Source of the DNA: SFFI01 sp964398655
GTDB taxonomy: Bacteria > Bacillota > Clostridia > Saccharofermentanales > DTU023
Reading direction: 5' to 3'
NCBI GenBank assembly: GCA_964398655.1
Contig: CAYNNG010000004.1
Location: 1 to 64,000 of the forward strand
DNA: 64,000 bases
Shown here piece after piece: positions 50,136 through 58,558 of this stretch. Within the stretch, counting starts at the first letter, position 1; every line of letters begins with the position of its first letter. Both the position numbers and the translations under genes were made by a program. The notes beneath the pieces are model-generated. The model saw only the letters and a list, made by a program, of their open reading frames with translations, was not told the origin of the DNA and made no database searches.

Positions 50136-51491
50136 ATGGCTAGCCCCAAAGCTCCCCGTACTCCCCAAAATCTTGCCCCCAAAGCTCCGTCTCGAGTACG
50201 TCCACCCGTCCAGCGCAAACCTGCAGCCGGCATCCAGCCAAAGCCCTTGCCGCCTAAAGAGCCAGGTCCGGCGGACAAAGCTAAGCAAGAAGCCGAAGTC
50301 AAGATAAGGCCGGTCCAACTACAGGCCAAGACTCCTCCAAAGCCTGTGAGGGTGGCGAATGTTCCACCTACTAAGCCGAAGCCTGCCCAGGCCCCTCCTG
50401 CGTCTAAAAAGTCCGGAAGCCCAGAGTCCAAAACTGAACCCAGAACCCCTCCGCAAGAGGGCAAACCCGCCTGGCTGGCCAGCCAGGCTGAGGCTGCAGA
50501 AAAAAAACAAGGCTCACCAGCCTGGCAAAGCTTTCTGGCAAATGCCAACCTGCCCAAGCTGGTCACGGCAGTAATCTTAGTTGCTCTCTTGATCATTTTT
50601 GCCTTGGCGCCAGCTTTCCGTTTTCAAAAGCTGGATGGCAGCGACCTTTTATTACATACCAGAGAAGAATTGCTGGAGGCTTCAGGACTCCATTTGGGCC
50701 AGCACTTTCTCCGCTCCTACGGCGGATCTATACATGCCCTGCTTACGGGACGTTATGAAGGAGCAGAGGAGAAAATCCTTAAGACTTTTCCGGAGCTCCG
50801 TTCTTTGAGCGTATATTTTAAGTTTCCCTCTACCTTATATTTTGAGGCTGAGGAACGCATCCCCCTGGCTTTTCTGGACGTAAATGACACCTATGTCACC
50901 GTAGACCGCTTTGGGGTCGTCACGGGTTCTTATCAAGAACTGCCCCAGGGCCTGCCGGCCATTCGGGGCATAGAACCGGTGCAGATGAGGGTAGGGGAGG
51001 CCATCAAAACTAATGCTGACGAAGCCTTAAAGTCCTGTGTCGCAGTCATGGCCGCCCTCGTGGAAGCCGACTTTGAGAGTCCTGGCGGAACCCTACTCCT
51101 GCCGCAGACCAAAGAAATCCGTTCGTCAGGTTATCAGCGGATTCTCCTAACCTTCCAGCCAGATGGCAGTACGGACCCATTGCGGGTAACCTGCTCTAGC
51201 ACCCAGACCTTAAAAGAGGACTTCTTGTGGTTGAAAAAAGTTTTAGATTCCAAAGTCTTGCAGGATAAGCTCCCGGGCAACCTGGACATTTACGGCAGCC
51301 AATTGGTTTTCCGTCCCTACAAGGTCAATGCCCAGGGTGAGGAAGAAGATAGTGGCCAGGATTATGTCTGGCAGGATGAAGTCTTCGTACCTCAAGAGGA
51401 TTATCCGGCAGCGGAAGAGGAAGCCCCAGTGGAGGAAGAGGTTCCGGTGGAAGATTATGAGGCTGGAAATGCCTACGGCGAAGAAGGTTAG
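50136..51491 (+). CDS. ftsQ: FtsQ/DivIB-type cell division protein
   Basis: 451-residue bitopic divisome protein. The N-terminal cytoplasmic part (1-140) is rich in Pro, Lys and Ala. One membrane segment spans about 142-163 (LVTAVILVALLIIFALAPAF). The extracellular part starts with a POTRA-like domain (LDGSDLLLHTREELLEASGL, LSVYFKFPSTLYFEAEERIP) and the FtsQ/DivIB beta domain, and ends in a Glu-rich acidic tail (about 415-451). DivIB links FtsL and FtsB in the divisome. Position just before ftsZ agrees. MurC, often found between murG and ftsQ, is missing. Confidence 0.88.
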   Translation: MASPKAPRTPQNLAPKAPSRVRPPVQRKPAAGIQPKPLPPKEPGPADKAKQEAEVKIRPVQLQAKTPPKPVRVANVPPTKPKPAQAPPASKKSGSPESKTEPRTPPQEGKPAWLASQAEAAEKKQGSPAWQSFLANANLPKLVTAVILVALLIIFALAPAFRFQKLDGSDLLLHTREELLEASGLHLGQHFLRSYGGSIHALLTGRYEGAEEKILKTFPELRSLSVYFKFPSTLYFEAEERIPLAFLDVNDTYVTVDRFGVVTGSYQELPQGLPAIRGIEPVQMRVGEAIKTNADEALKSCVAVMAALVEADFESPGGTLLLPQTKEIRSSGYQRILLTFQPDGSTDPLRVTCSSTQTLKEDFLWLKKVLDSKVLQDKLPGNLDIYGSQLVFRPYKVNAQGEEEDSGQDYVWQDEVFVPQEDYPAAEEEAPVEEEVPVEDYEAGNAYGEEG

Positions 51492-51796
51492 CGATATATC
51501 TGCTAAAGAAGATTTGTAACATACTTGTAAACTTGCCATGACCTCCTTGTGATGAGACTGAAAGCTACCAGTCATGATGTCTTGCTTTTATTCCCCAGTG
51601 GTAGTTACTGCAACCAAAACTTAATAAACTAGCTTGTTATAGCCATTTAAGTCGTGTAGAATATGAGAAGTATTTTACATTTATGAAGTCTATTAGGGCG
51701 ATTGGACTTTACAGAGCAATTATCTTGTAAACTTGTTATGACAAGTATAAGACTAGAACGCTGAGCGGGGTTAATCGCTGGAAAGGAGCTGTTCTT
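51492..51796. promoter_or_regulatory. ftsZ upstream region with direct repeats and a palindrome
   Basis: 305 A/T-rich bases without a gene. CTTGTAAACTTGCCATGAC at 51525-51543 recurs as CTTGTAAACTTGTTATGAC at 51724-51742, about 200 bases on. The second copy overlaps a palindrome ACTTGT-TATG-ACAAGT at 51732-51747. The repeats contain TTGTAA, which can serve as a -35. The region is likely to hold the ftsZ promoter(s) and a regulator's binding sites; which regulator is unknown. Confidence 0.6.
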
Positions 51797-53209
51797 TTGA
51801 TTGATTATCAGATGGGATTTGGTATGGATGAAGAACATTTCGCAACGATCAAGGTCATAGGCGTAGGCGGTGGCGGTGGCAACGCGGTCGACCGCATGAT
51901 TGAGAGCGCTGTACAGGGGATTGAGTTTATTGTAGTTAATACAGATAACCAGATCCTCCAAAGATCCAAGGCCCAGTTGCGCATCCAAATCGGCGAAAAA
52001 GTTACCAGAGGCCTTGGTGCGGGTGCCAACCCGGAAATTGGCCAAAAAGCGGCTGAAGAATCTGCCGAAGAAATTGAGCAGGCGATCGAAGGAACAGACA
52101 TGCTCTTTATTACTGCAGGCATGGGCGGCGGTACAGGTACCGGCGCAGCGCCTGTAGTTGCCCAGATCGCGCGCAAGCTTGGTATTCTCACCGTAGGTGT
52201 AGTTACCAAACCTTTCCGCTTTGAGGGTGCCCGCCGCATGCAGAATGCAGAGCGGGGAATCCGGGAGCTGGAGCAGTTTGTAGATTCCCTGGTCATCGTG
52301 CCTAATGATAAATTGCTGGAGATTGCCTCAGATGATACCTCCGTTGATGAGGCCTTCGGCATGGCCGACCAAGTTCTGCGCTATGGTGTAAGCTCCATTT
52401 CTGACCTGGTTGCTGTACCTGGCTTGATCAACCTTGACTTGGCAGACGTACGGCGGGTTATGACCAATGCGGGTATCTGCCACATGGGTATTGGCCAGGC
52501 TTCCGGTGAATCCCGGGCGGCAACGGCTATCCGCCAAGCCATTAATTCACCTCTCTTGGATACCACGATTGATGGTGCCCGCGGAGTTATCATTAACTTT
52601 ACGGGCGGCCACGACTTGAAGATCCGGGAAATTGATGAGGCAGCATCTGTAGTGCGCGATGCGGTCTCGCCCGACGCGGATATCATCTTTGGCGCAGTAA
52701 TTGACGACAACATGCAAGATGAGCTGATGATTACGGTGATCGCTTCTGGCTTTGACCAAGAGGCAGGACGTCCCCGTCAAGCGGCTAATTACAACCGGTA
52801 TCGTGACCGCCGTAATGAGCGTCCCGGCTTGTCTTCCTTTGATGATGGTTTCCCTAATCTCCTGCAGCAAAATTCTGCCTCCAGCCGGTCTGCACAGACC
52901 AGCACTCCCTCCTTCAGCCTGGATTCCGGAGCGCTAAGTAAACACGACCGTCCTGATCAGCAGAACACCCAGCCTGCCTGGTTCCAAAATAGCCGTCGGC
53001 CCAGTAATTCCAGCCGTCAGCAAGACCAGGATATGGCCGACCTCATTCAGAAAGTTTCTGATCACTCTCGGATTTCTGCTGACACGCGGACAGAGAATCT
53101 CGAGGACCTTAACTCCTATAGCCAGGAGAAAAAGTCTAACAATAAGAAAAACTCCGGCCGCATCCTGCCCTGGTTTATGCAGGACAATGATGAGGACTTT
53201 GATGTCTAG
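51797..53209 (+). CDS. ftsZ: Cell division protein FtsZ
   Basis: Tubulin-like GTPase forming the Z-ring. 470 residues: GVGGGGGNAVDRMIE at the N-terminus, the tubulin signature GMGGGTGTGAAPVVAQIA, the synergy-loop region (NLDLADVRRVMTNAG), a long disordered Ser/Asn/Gln-rich linker (about 325-455), and a C-terminal peptide (GRILPWFMQDNDEDF) in the place of the usual conserved tail; it differs from the common IPxFLR form. TTG start at 51797 after AAAGGAG. The long linker makes it larger than B. subtilis FtsZ (382). Separately promoted from ftsQ. Confidence 0.97.
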   Translation: MIDYQMGFGMDEEHFATIKVIGVGGGGGNAVDRMIESAVQGIEFIVVNTDNQILQRSKAQLRIQIGEKVTRGLGAGANPEIGQKAAEESAEEIEQAIEGTDMLFITAGMGGGTGTGAAPVVAQIARKLGILTVGVVTKPFRFEGARRMQNAERGIRELEQFVDSLVIVPNDKLLEIASDDTSVDEAFGMADQVLRYGVSSISDLVAVPGLINLDLADVRRVMTNAGICHMGIGQASGESRAATAIRQAINSPLLDTTIDGARGVIINFTGGHDLKIREIDEAASVVRDAVSPDADIIFGAVIDDNMQDELMITVIASGFDQEAGRPRQAANYNRYRDRRNERPGLSSFDDGFPNLLQQNSASSRSAQTSTPSFSLDSGALSKHDRPDQQNTQPAWFQNSRRPSNSSRQQDQDMADLIQKVSDHSRISADTRTENLEDLNSYSQEKKSNNKKNSGRILPWFMQDNDEDFDV

Positions 53210-53253
53210 CCCGGAAGCGCTTAGACAGAACTTTTTACGCAATTAAGCAATAG

Positions 53254-53284
53254 AGGCCGGGTATCTTGCATGCCCGGCCTTTTC
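53254..53284 (+). terminator. Terminator after ftsZ
   Basis: AGGCCGGG (53254-53261) pairs with CCCGGCCT (53273-53280), 11-base loop, then TTTC. It ends 16 bases before the nrdR start. Confidence 0.75.
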
Positions 53285-53300
53285 TACAAAGGAGTTGCCT

Positions 53301-53864
53301 ATGAGATGTCCTTTTTGTGGTAGCACCAAAGACAAAGTCACAGACACTCGGTCTACCGAAGACGACACCGTCGTAAGAAGAAGACGGGAGTGTCTGGATT
53401 GCGGACGCCGTTTCACAACCTACGAGAAGCTGGAAGAAATGCCCCTGATGGTGGTCAAAAGGGATGGCAGCCGCCAGGCTTTTGACCGGGAAAAATTAAT
53501 GCAGAGTATTATGAAATCCTGTGTTAAACGTCCAGTAAGCCGGTCTCAGATTGAGGCTATCATTAATGGTGTAGAGAATGCTGCCGCTGCCGATTTCAAA
53601 AGAGAAATTACCTCCCAGGATATCGGCGAGTGGGTACTGGCCAGCCTTCGTAAGGTGGACGCCGTCGCCTATGTACGTTTCGCCTCGGTTTACCGAGACT
53701 TTGAAGATGTGGACAGCTTCCTGCAGGAGCTGGCCACTTTGCAAGCTAGTTCAGACCACAATCCTACGGCCCCTAACACAGACACTGCAACTTCGTTGAA
53801 CCCCGGCTGCGCCGAAAGTAAGGAGTATGGTCTAGCTTCCTCCCCCGAGAGTCAGGAGAGATAG
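53301..53864 (+). CDS. nrdR: Transcriptional repressor NrdR
   Basis: NrdR represses ribonucleotide reductase genes when dATP is high. The 187 residues carry the zinc ribbon (Cys3, Cys6, Cys31, Cys34; MRCPFCGSTKDKVTDTR) and an ATP-cone domain (about 48-138). The last 40 residues, Ser/Thr/Asn-rich, are an extension beyond the usual 150. Start 53301 follows AAAGGAG; an in-frame TTG at 53295 falls too close to that site. Its stop abuts the ATG of nth. Confidence 0.96.
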   Translation: MRCPFCGSTKDKVTDTRSTEDDTVVRRRRECLDCGRRFTTYEKLEEMPLMVVKRDGSRQAFDREKLMQSIMKSCVKRPVSRSQIEAIINGVENAAAADFKREITSQDIGEWVLASLRKVDAVAYVRFASVYRDFEDVDSFLQELATLQASSDHNPTAPNTDTATSLNPGCAESKEYGLASSPESQER

Positions 53865-54566
53865 ATGGCCCGTGAAAGCCTAACCCATAAAAAAGCACGC
53901 GCTCAGGCTGTAATCTCTAGCCTGATCCAAGCCCAGCCAGAGGCCCGCTGTACCCTAGATTATGAGACGGACTGGCAGCTCTTGTTTGCGGCGATTTTGG
54001 CTGCTCAATGTACTGATGAAAGAGTAAATCAGATTACTCGGCCGCTTTTTGCTGCTTGGCCTGACCTCAGCTGTTATGCCGAGGCCAGTCAAGAAGAAAT
54101 TGAAGACTGGATTAAATCTTGTGGTCTCTACCGTAACAAGGCTAAAGGGATTAGAGGTTCTGCCCAAATGCTCTTGGCTGAATATGGCGGCCAGGTCCCC
54201 TCTGATCTCAAGGACTTACTTCGTCTGCCGGGTGTCGGCCAGAAAATTGCCAATCTGGTGCGGGGCGAAATCTTTGGCTATCCTGCGCTGGTCGTAGATA
54301 CCCACTGCGGACGTATTGCCCGCCTCCTGGGTTTCACTCAGGCCAAGGACCCCTTAAAAGTCGAACAAGATTTGTGTAAGCTGGTTGACCCAGAGTATTG
54401 GGTAGTCTGGGGTCACCATATGGTGGAGCTGGGGCGCAATCAGTGCAAGGCCCGCTACCGTCAATGCGGCCTCTGCCCTCTGGAAGACTTATGTCAGTAT
54501 GGTCTGTCCCAGGCTGCGCAAATTGCCCAGGCTCGCGCCGAGGGGAACGAGGATGCCTGTTTCTAA
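53865..54566 (+). CDS. nth: Endonuclease III
   Basis: Bifunctional DNA glycosylase/AP lyase that removes oxidised pyrimidines. 233 residues: helix-hairpin-helix LPGVGQKIANLV containing the catalytic Lys, the catalytic Asp in VVDTHCGRIARLLG, and the C-terminal 4Fe-4S cluster with C-x6-C-x2-C-x5-C spacing (CKARYRQCGLCPLEDLC). Start directly after the nrdR stop. The last 14 bases overlap recG. Confidence 0.95.
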   Translation: MARESLTHKKARAQAVISSLIQAQPEARCTLDYETDWQLLFAAILAAQCTDERVNQITRPLFAAWPDLSCYAEASQEEIEDWIKSCGLYRNKAKGIRGSAQMLLAEYGGQVPSDLKDLLRLPGVGQKIANLVRGEIFGYPALVVDTHCGRIARLLGFTQAKDPLKVEQDLCKLVDPEYWVVWGHHMVELGRNQCKARYRQCGLCPLEDLCQYGLSQAAQIAQARAEGNEDACF

Positions 54567-56664
54567 GTCTGAGCTCAATAAGCAGGCAGGTGATACCCAG
54601 CTGGGGCTGGACAGGCTGCGCGGTCTTGGTCCCAAGCGCCGTGAAGCTTTAGAGGCTTTGGGGGTGACTAACCAGAGGGAATTGCTCCTGCTTTTCCCTC
54701 GGGCTTATGACGATTGGTCTACTATAACGTCTTTAAACGAGGTTCATGAACCAGGTATCTACACTTTTAAAGCAGAAATAGCCAATCGTCCTCAATTTTC
54801 GCGCCGGGGTAAGCTGTCCTGGCTGCGCCTTCGCCTCTGGGATGGGGGCACTAGTGTTCAAGCAACTTTTTTTAATCAACCCTGGCTGCGAGATAAATTC
54901 CAGCCGGGCGACAGCTATATTTTCCATGGCAAGCTTGACCTGTCCGGACCGCGCAAGAGTACCGTAAACCCGGCCTTTATCAGTCCTGATCTGGCTGAAC
55001 AACTAGGCATGTTGGCTATATACCCGCTTAAACAAGGTCTCACTCAAAAGCTCTTGCGAGCGGCTGTTGACCAAGTCTTAGCCCAAGGCCTGGCTTTACA
55101 TTTTACCGACCCTCTGCCTGCCCAGGCCCGCCAGGACTATGGCCTCAGCAGCTTGGACTATGCCCTGCATAAGATTCATCAGCCCCAGAACCCTTATGAA
55201 CTTTCCTTAGCCCGTCGGAGACTGGCTTTTGATGAACTATTTCTGCTGCGGTCCGCCATGCAGTTTTTCGGTCAAGAGGATCTGACTAAGCTGGAGGCTC
55301 CGGCTTTAGTCACGAATGACAGGATCAAACATGGTATGCGTGACCTGCGGGACAGTCTGCCTTTTGAACTTACCCGGTCTCAGGTCGAAGCTATCAATGA
55401 CGTTTTGCGCGACCTGCGCAAACCTGAACCCATGAACCGCCTGCTGCAGGGCGATGTGGGCTCAGGCAAGACCATGGTGGCGCTGTTTGCGGCCGCCTAT
55501 GTGGGTTTGGCCGGCGGCCAGAGTCTGCTGATGGCGCCCACATCTATTTTGGCAGACCAGCACTATGCTACTTTTCAGCGTTACTTCCAAGCCCTCGGCC
55601 TGCGGGTTGACCTACTCTTGGGCGCGACGAAGGCTGCTGACCGGAGGAGCATAGCGGCAGCCTGCCAGTCAGGCGAGACCAGCCTCTTAATCGGTACCCA
55701 TGCCTTGCTGCAGGAGGACCTCCACTTCAAGAACTTAGTCCTAGCCATCACGGACGAGCAGCACCGCTTTGGGGTAAAGCAGAGGGCTAATTTAGGCAGT
55801 CTTGAGCAAACCGGAGGCCAGGTTCCTCATAGGCTGCTCATGACGGCAACCCCCATACCGCGGTCTTTTGCCATGATTTTCTTCCATGACTTAGATATGT
55901 CTATCATGAAAGACATGCCATCAGGAAGACAAGAGGTCATTACAGAAACTGTGACTAGCAAGGACCTCCCTTTGGTCTACGCCCGCATGCGAAAGGAGCT
56001 AGAGGATGGCGGTCAGGCTTATGTGATTTGTCCTTTGATTGAGGAATCAGAAAAAGCAGACTGGGAATCCGCAGAAACTACCTATCGCGACCTAGCGGAA
56101 AGAGTTTTTCCCGACTTCCGCCTGGCCCTTCTCCATGGCCGTCTTAAAGCGGAGGAGAAGGATGTGATTATGGAAGCCTTTGTGCAGAAGAAAATAGATA
56201 TTTTAGTATCTACGACCGTCGTTGAAGTAGGCGTCGATAACCCAGAAGCCAGCATTATGCTGGTGAAAAGCGCTGAACGTTTTGGCCTGGCCCAGCTGCA
56301 CCAGCTGCGGGGCCGGGTAGGGCGGGGCAGCCGCCAATCCTATTGCTTCCTCCATTCGGACTCCGAGCAAGATGCGGCTCAAGAGCGTCTGCAGACCCTG
56401 GTAGACCATACAGATGGCTTCGCCTTGGCGGAGGTAGACCTTAAAATGCGGGGACCGGGTGATTTCTTAGGCACCCGCCAGCATGGCCTGCCCAGTTTTC
56501 AGCTCCTAAATATTTATGATGACCAAACTATTCTGCGCGAGGTTAACGAGCTAATAGACCAGATTGACCAGTGGCCGGAACCGGAGCGCAGTCAGGAACT
56601 AGACTTGATCTCGCGCACCCTAAGCGAGCGCTACCCTCATTTGGAGCGGGGTCTAGTACTTTAG
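54553..56664 (+). CDS. recG: ATP-dependent DNA helicase RecG
   Basis: RecG remodels stalled forks and Holliday junctions. 703 residues: wedge/OB domain (about 60-170, with FFNQPWLRDKFQPG), SF2 helicase domain 1 with Walker A LLQGDVGSGKTMVALFAA and the DEQH box (ITDEQHRFGVKQR), MTATPIPRSFA, then domain 2 with STTVVEVGVDNPEA and HQLRGRVGRGSRQSYC, and the C-terminal RecG tail (LKMRGPGDFLGTRQHGLP). The ATG at 54553 is preceded by AACGAGG; the frame is open further upstream within nth, but those residues do not fit the family. Confidence 0.96.
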   Translation: MPVSKSELNKQAGDTQLGLDRLRGLGPKRREALEALGVTNQRELLLLFPRAYDDWSTITSLNEVHEPGIYTFKAEIANRPQFSRRGKLSWLRLRLWDGGTSVQATFFNQPWLRDKFQPGDSYIFHGKLDLSGPRKSTVNPAFISPDLAEQLGMLAIYPLKQGLTQKLLRAAVDQVLAQGLALHFTDPLPAQARQDYGLSSLDYALHKIHQPQNPYELSLARRRLAFDELFLLRSAMQFFGQEDLTKLEAPALVTNDRIKHGMRDLRDSLPFELTRSQVEAINDVLRDLRKPEPMNRLLQGDVGSGKTMVALFAAAYVGLAGGQSLLMAPTSILADQHYATFQRYFQALGLRVDLLLGATKAADRRSIAAACQSGETSLLIGTHALLQEDLHFKNLVLAITDEQHRFGVKQRANLGSLEQTGGQVPHRLLMTATPIPRSFAMIFFHDLDMSIMKDMPSGRQEVITETVTSKDLPLVYARMRKELEDGGQAYVICPLIEESEKADWESAETTYRDLAERVFPDFRLALLHGRLKAEEKDVIMEAFVQKKIDILVSTTVVEVGVDNPEASIMLVKSAERFGLAQLHQLRGRVGRGSRQSYCFLHSDSEQDAAQERLQTLVDHTDGFALAEVDLKMRGPGDFLGTRQHGLPSFQLLNIYDDQTILREVNELIDQIDQWPEPERSQELDLISRTLSERYPHLERGLVL

Positions 56665-56672
56665 GAGAAGCT

Positions 56673-57230
56673 ATGCCAAGAATCATCTCAGGCCGCGCCA
56701 AGGGCCTGCAGCTTAAAAGCCTTAAGGGTGACCAGACCAGGCCCTCAGCAGACCGCACGAAAGAAGCCTTATTTTCGATTATTCAAGAAACTATTCCGAC
56801 CAGCCGCTGTCTGGACCTCTTTGCGGGGTCAGGGCAAATTGGCCTGGAAGCTTTGTCACGAGGGGCGGACCAGGTAATATTTTGCGAACAGAATTCACAG
56901 GCCTTTCGTGTTTTACAAGCGAATTTGGCGCTTACGCCCTTCGCGGACCAAGCCAGGCTTTACCGCAAGGATGCCCGTGCCCTAGTTAGCCAACTCTGCA
57001 AACACGCAGAAACATTTGATTTTATTTATCTGGATCCTCCTTGGAGCCAGGAGGAGTCTCTTTTGGGTGCCCTGGCTCCTCATTTGCCTCAATTGCTTAC
57101 AGAGCGAGGAATTCTCGTGATTGAGCTGGACCGTAAACAAGAGTTACGGCTGCCTGAAATGGAAGGTTTAAGCCAGTCCAAAGCTTGTCACTATGGGCGG
57201 GCAATGCTATTATTTTACAAACTTACTTAG
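56673..57230 (+). CDS. rsmD: 16S rRNA (guanine(966)-N2)-methyltransferase RsmD
   Basis: 185 residues; RsmD methylates N2 of G966 in 16S rRNA. Motifs: RIISGRAKGLQLKSL at the N-terminus, RPSADRTKEALFSII, the SAM-binding LDLFAGSGQIGLEALSRGA, and catalytic IYLDPPW (a variant of the DPPY motif). The start at 56673 follows AGGAGAAGCT; the longer open frame upstream runs inside recG. RsmD-coaD adjacency is highly conserved. Confidence 0.95.
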   Translation: MPRIISGRAKGLQLKSLKGDQTRPSADRTKEALFSIIQETIPTSRCLDLFAGSGQIGLEALSRGADQVIFCEQNSQAFRVLQANLALTPFADQARLYRKDARALVSQLCKHAETFDFIYLDPPWSQEESLLGALAPHLPQLLTERGILVIELDRKQELRLPEMEGLSQSKACHYGRAMLLFYKLT

Positions 57231-57279
57231 CTGGCAAAGGCCCTTAGGAGCGGCACTCTGCCAGAAAGAAAGGCCGTTC

Positions 57280-57780
57280 ATGTATCGTCTCGTTTATCCT
57301 GGATCCTTTGATCCGCCCACCCTTGGTCATCTTGATATTATGGCCCGGGCTCTGCGGCTTTGCGATGAGCTGCGGGTGGCGGTTTTAACCTCCGGCAGTA
57401 AACAGGCGAGATTTTCCCTTAAGCAGAGAATGGATATGCTCAATTTGGCCATACAAGATTTGGACCAGGGCTCGCGAGTAGTGGTAGAAGCCTTTTCTGG
57501 ACTCCTGGTGGATTACGTCCAAGCTTGTGGGGCCCAGGCTGTAGTTAGAGGGGTGCGCAATGCCAGCGACTTTAGCTACGAAGGGAACATGGCGGAGATA
57601 AATCGACAGCTGTGCGCCTCGCACGAAACTATTTTACTCCCAGCTAAACCTGAGCTGGCCTTTATTAGTTCCAGCTTCATTAAAGAAATGGACCGCTTGG
57701 ATCAGGACTATCGAGCCTGGCTGCCTGCCTCATCATATGCTTATACTAAAGAGGCGTTTCAGCAGCCGCCCGTAGTATAA
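57280..57780 (+). CDS. coaD: Phosphopantetheine adenylyltransferase
   Basis: CoaD converts 4'-phosphopantetheine and ATP to dephospho-CoA. 166 residues with YPGSFDPPTLGHLDIM (including the TxGH nucleotidyltransferase motif), RGVRNASDFSYEGNMAEINRQL and the C-terminal FISSSFIKEM. The start 57280 has GAAAGG upstream and matches the family N-terminus; the frame is open further 5' inside rsmD, which is not used. Confidence 0.97.
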   Translation: MYRLVYPGSFDPPTLGHLDIMARALRLCDELRVAVLTSGSKQARFSLKQRMDMLNLAIQDLDQGSRVVVEAFSGLLVDYVQACGAQAVVRGVRNASDFSYEGNMAEINRQLCASHETILLPAKPELAFISSSFIKEMDRLDQDYRAWLPASSYAYTKEAFQQPPVV

Positions 57781-57814
57781 TGAACGGGTTAAGGGAGAAC
57801 TGAGGAGGTTTTTC

Positions 57815-58537
57815 ATGGATTATCTGGATAACACTAGACTACAAGGGGCAACTGGTCCCCGTCCAAGAATACAGAACGACAGCCGTTATGCTACAGGGCC
57901 GGTTCCTCGCCCCAACCGCAGGGGTCCTGCTGGTCCCAGCCATAATCGGACAGGCCAAACAGGTCCTTTGCCGCGTAGGTCTGCTTTTTCTGACCAGACT
58001 GGTCCTTTGCCTCGGCCCAACCCTACGGGTCAAACCGGGCCCTTTAGCCCTCAGAACCCTGCGCCAGGAAACCTGGGCGGGGAGACTGCCAGCCCTCGGG
58101 AAAAAGATAGTGACTACTATCTGAACCGGCTGGAAGAGAAGCTAAAGACGGCAAGAAAACTTCCCCTCTCTGAGCAGTGTGTCGTAGACCGTATGGAGCT
58201 GCTTCTGCTTTTGGACAACGCGCGGAAAAGTCTTCCGGATGATCTGCGCAGGGCCCAGTGGCTGTTGGAACAAAACCACAACCTCATAGCCGAGACCCGC
58301 AAAGAAGCGGAAAAGATCATGCGGGACGCCGAGCAAGAGATTGCTAAAATGATTGATGAGCATGAAATTACGCAGGCTGCCCAAGAAGAAGCCCAGCGTA
58401 TTATGGAAGAGGCGGGGATGCAGTCGCGCCAAATTCATGATGAAGCTATGGCCTACGTCAATAATCTCTTGCAGGATCTGGAAAGCCAGCTCACCGAAAT
58501 GCTGGTTTATGTCCGCAAAAATAAAAGCCAATTCTAA
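57815..58537 (+). CDS. TGP-repeat coiled-coil protein, unknown function
   Basis: 240 residues. The first 90 are disordered with about six copies of a short QTGPLPRP-like unit (TGPRPR, TGPVPRP, TGPLPRR, TGPLPRP, TGPFSP). From about 95 a long charged coiled coil begins (DYYLNRLEEKLKTARKLPL, then MRDAEQEIAKMIDEHEITQA, AQEEAQRIMEEAG), similar in style to DivIVA-like or ATPase-stalk-type helices; such proteins are found after coaD in clostridia. No membrane segment. AGGAGG lies upstream of the ATG. It is probably cotranscribed with coaD (34-base gap) and ddl. I do not recognise a characterised homologue. Confidence 0.7.
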   Translation: MDYLDNTRLQGATGPRPRIQNDSRYATGPVPRPNRRGPAGPSHNRTGQTGPLPRRSAFSDQTGPLPRPNPTGQTGPFSPQNPAPGNLGGETASPREKDSDYYLNRLEEKLKTARKLPLSEQCVVDRMELLLLLDNARKSLPDDLRRAQWLLEQNHNLIAETRKEAEKIMRDAEQEIAKMIDEHEITQAAQEEAQRIMEEAGMQSRQIHDEAMAYVNNLLQDLESQLTEMLVYVRKNKSQF

Positions 58538-58558
58538 GTTTAGCTAGTAAGGGGAAAT

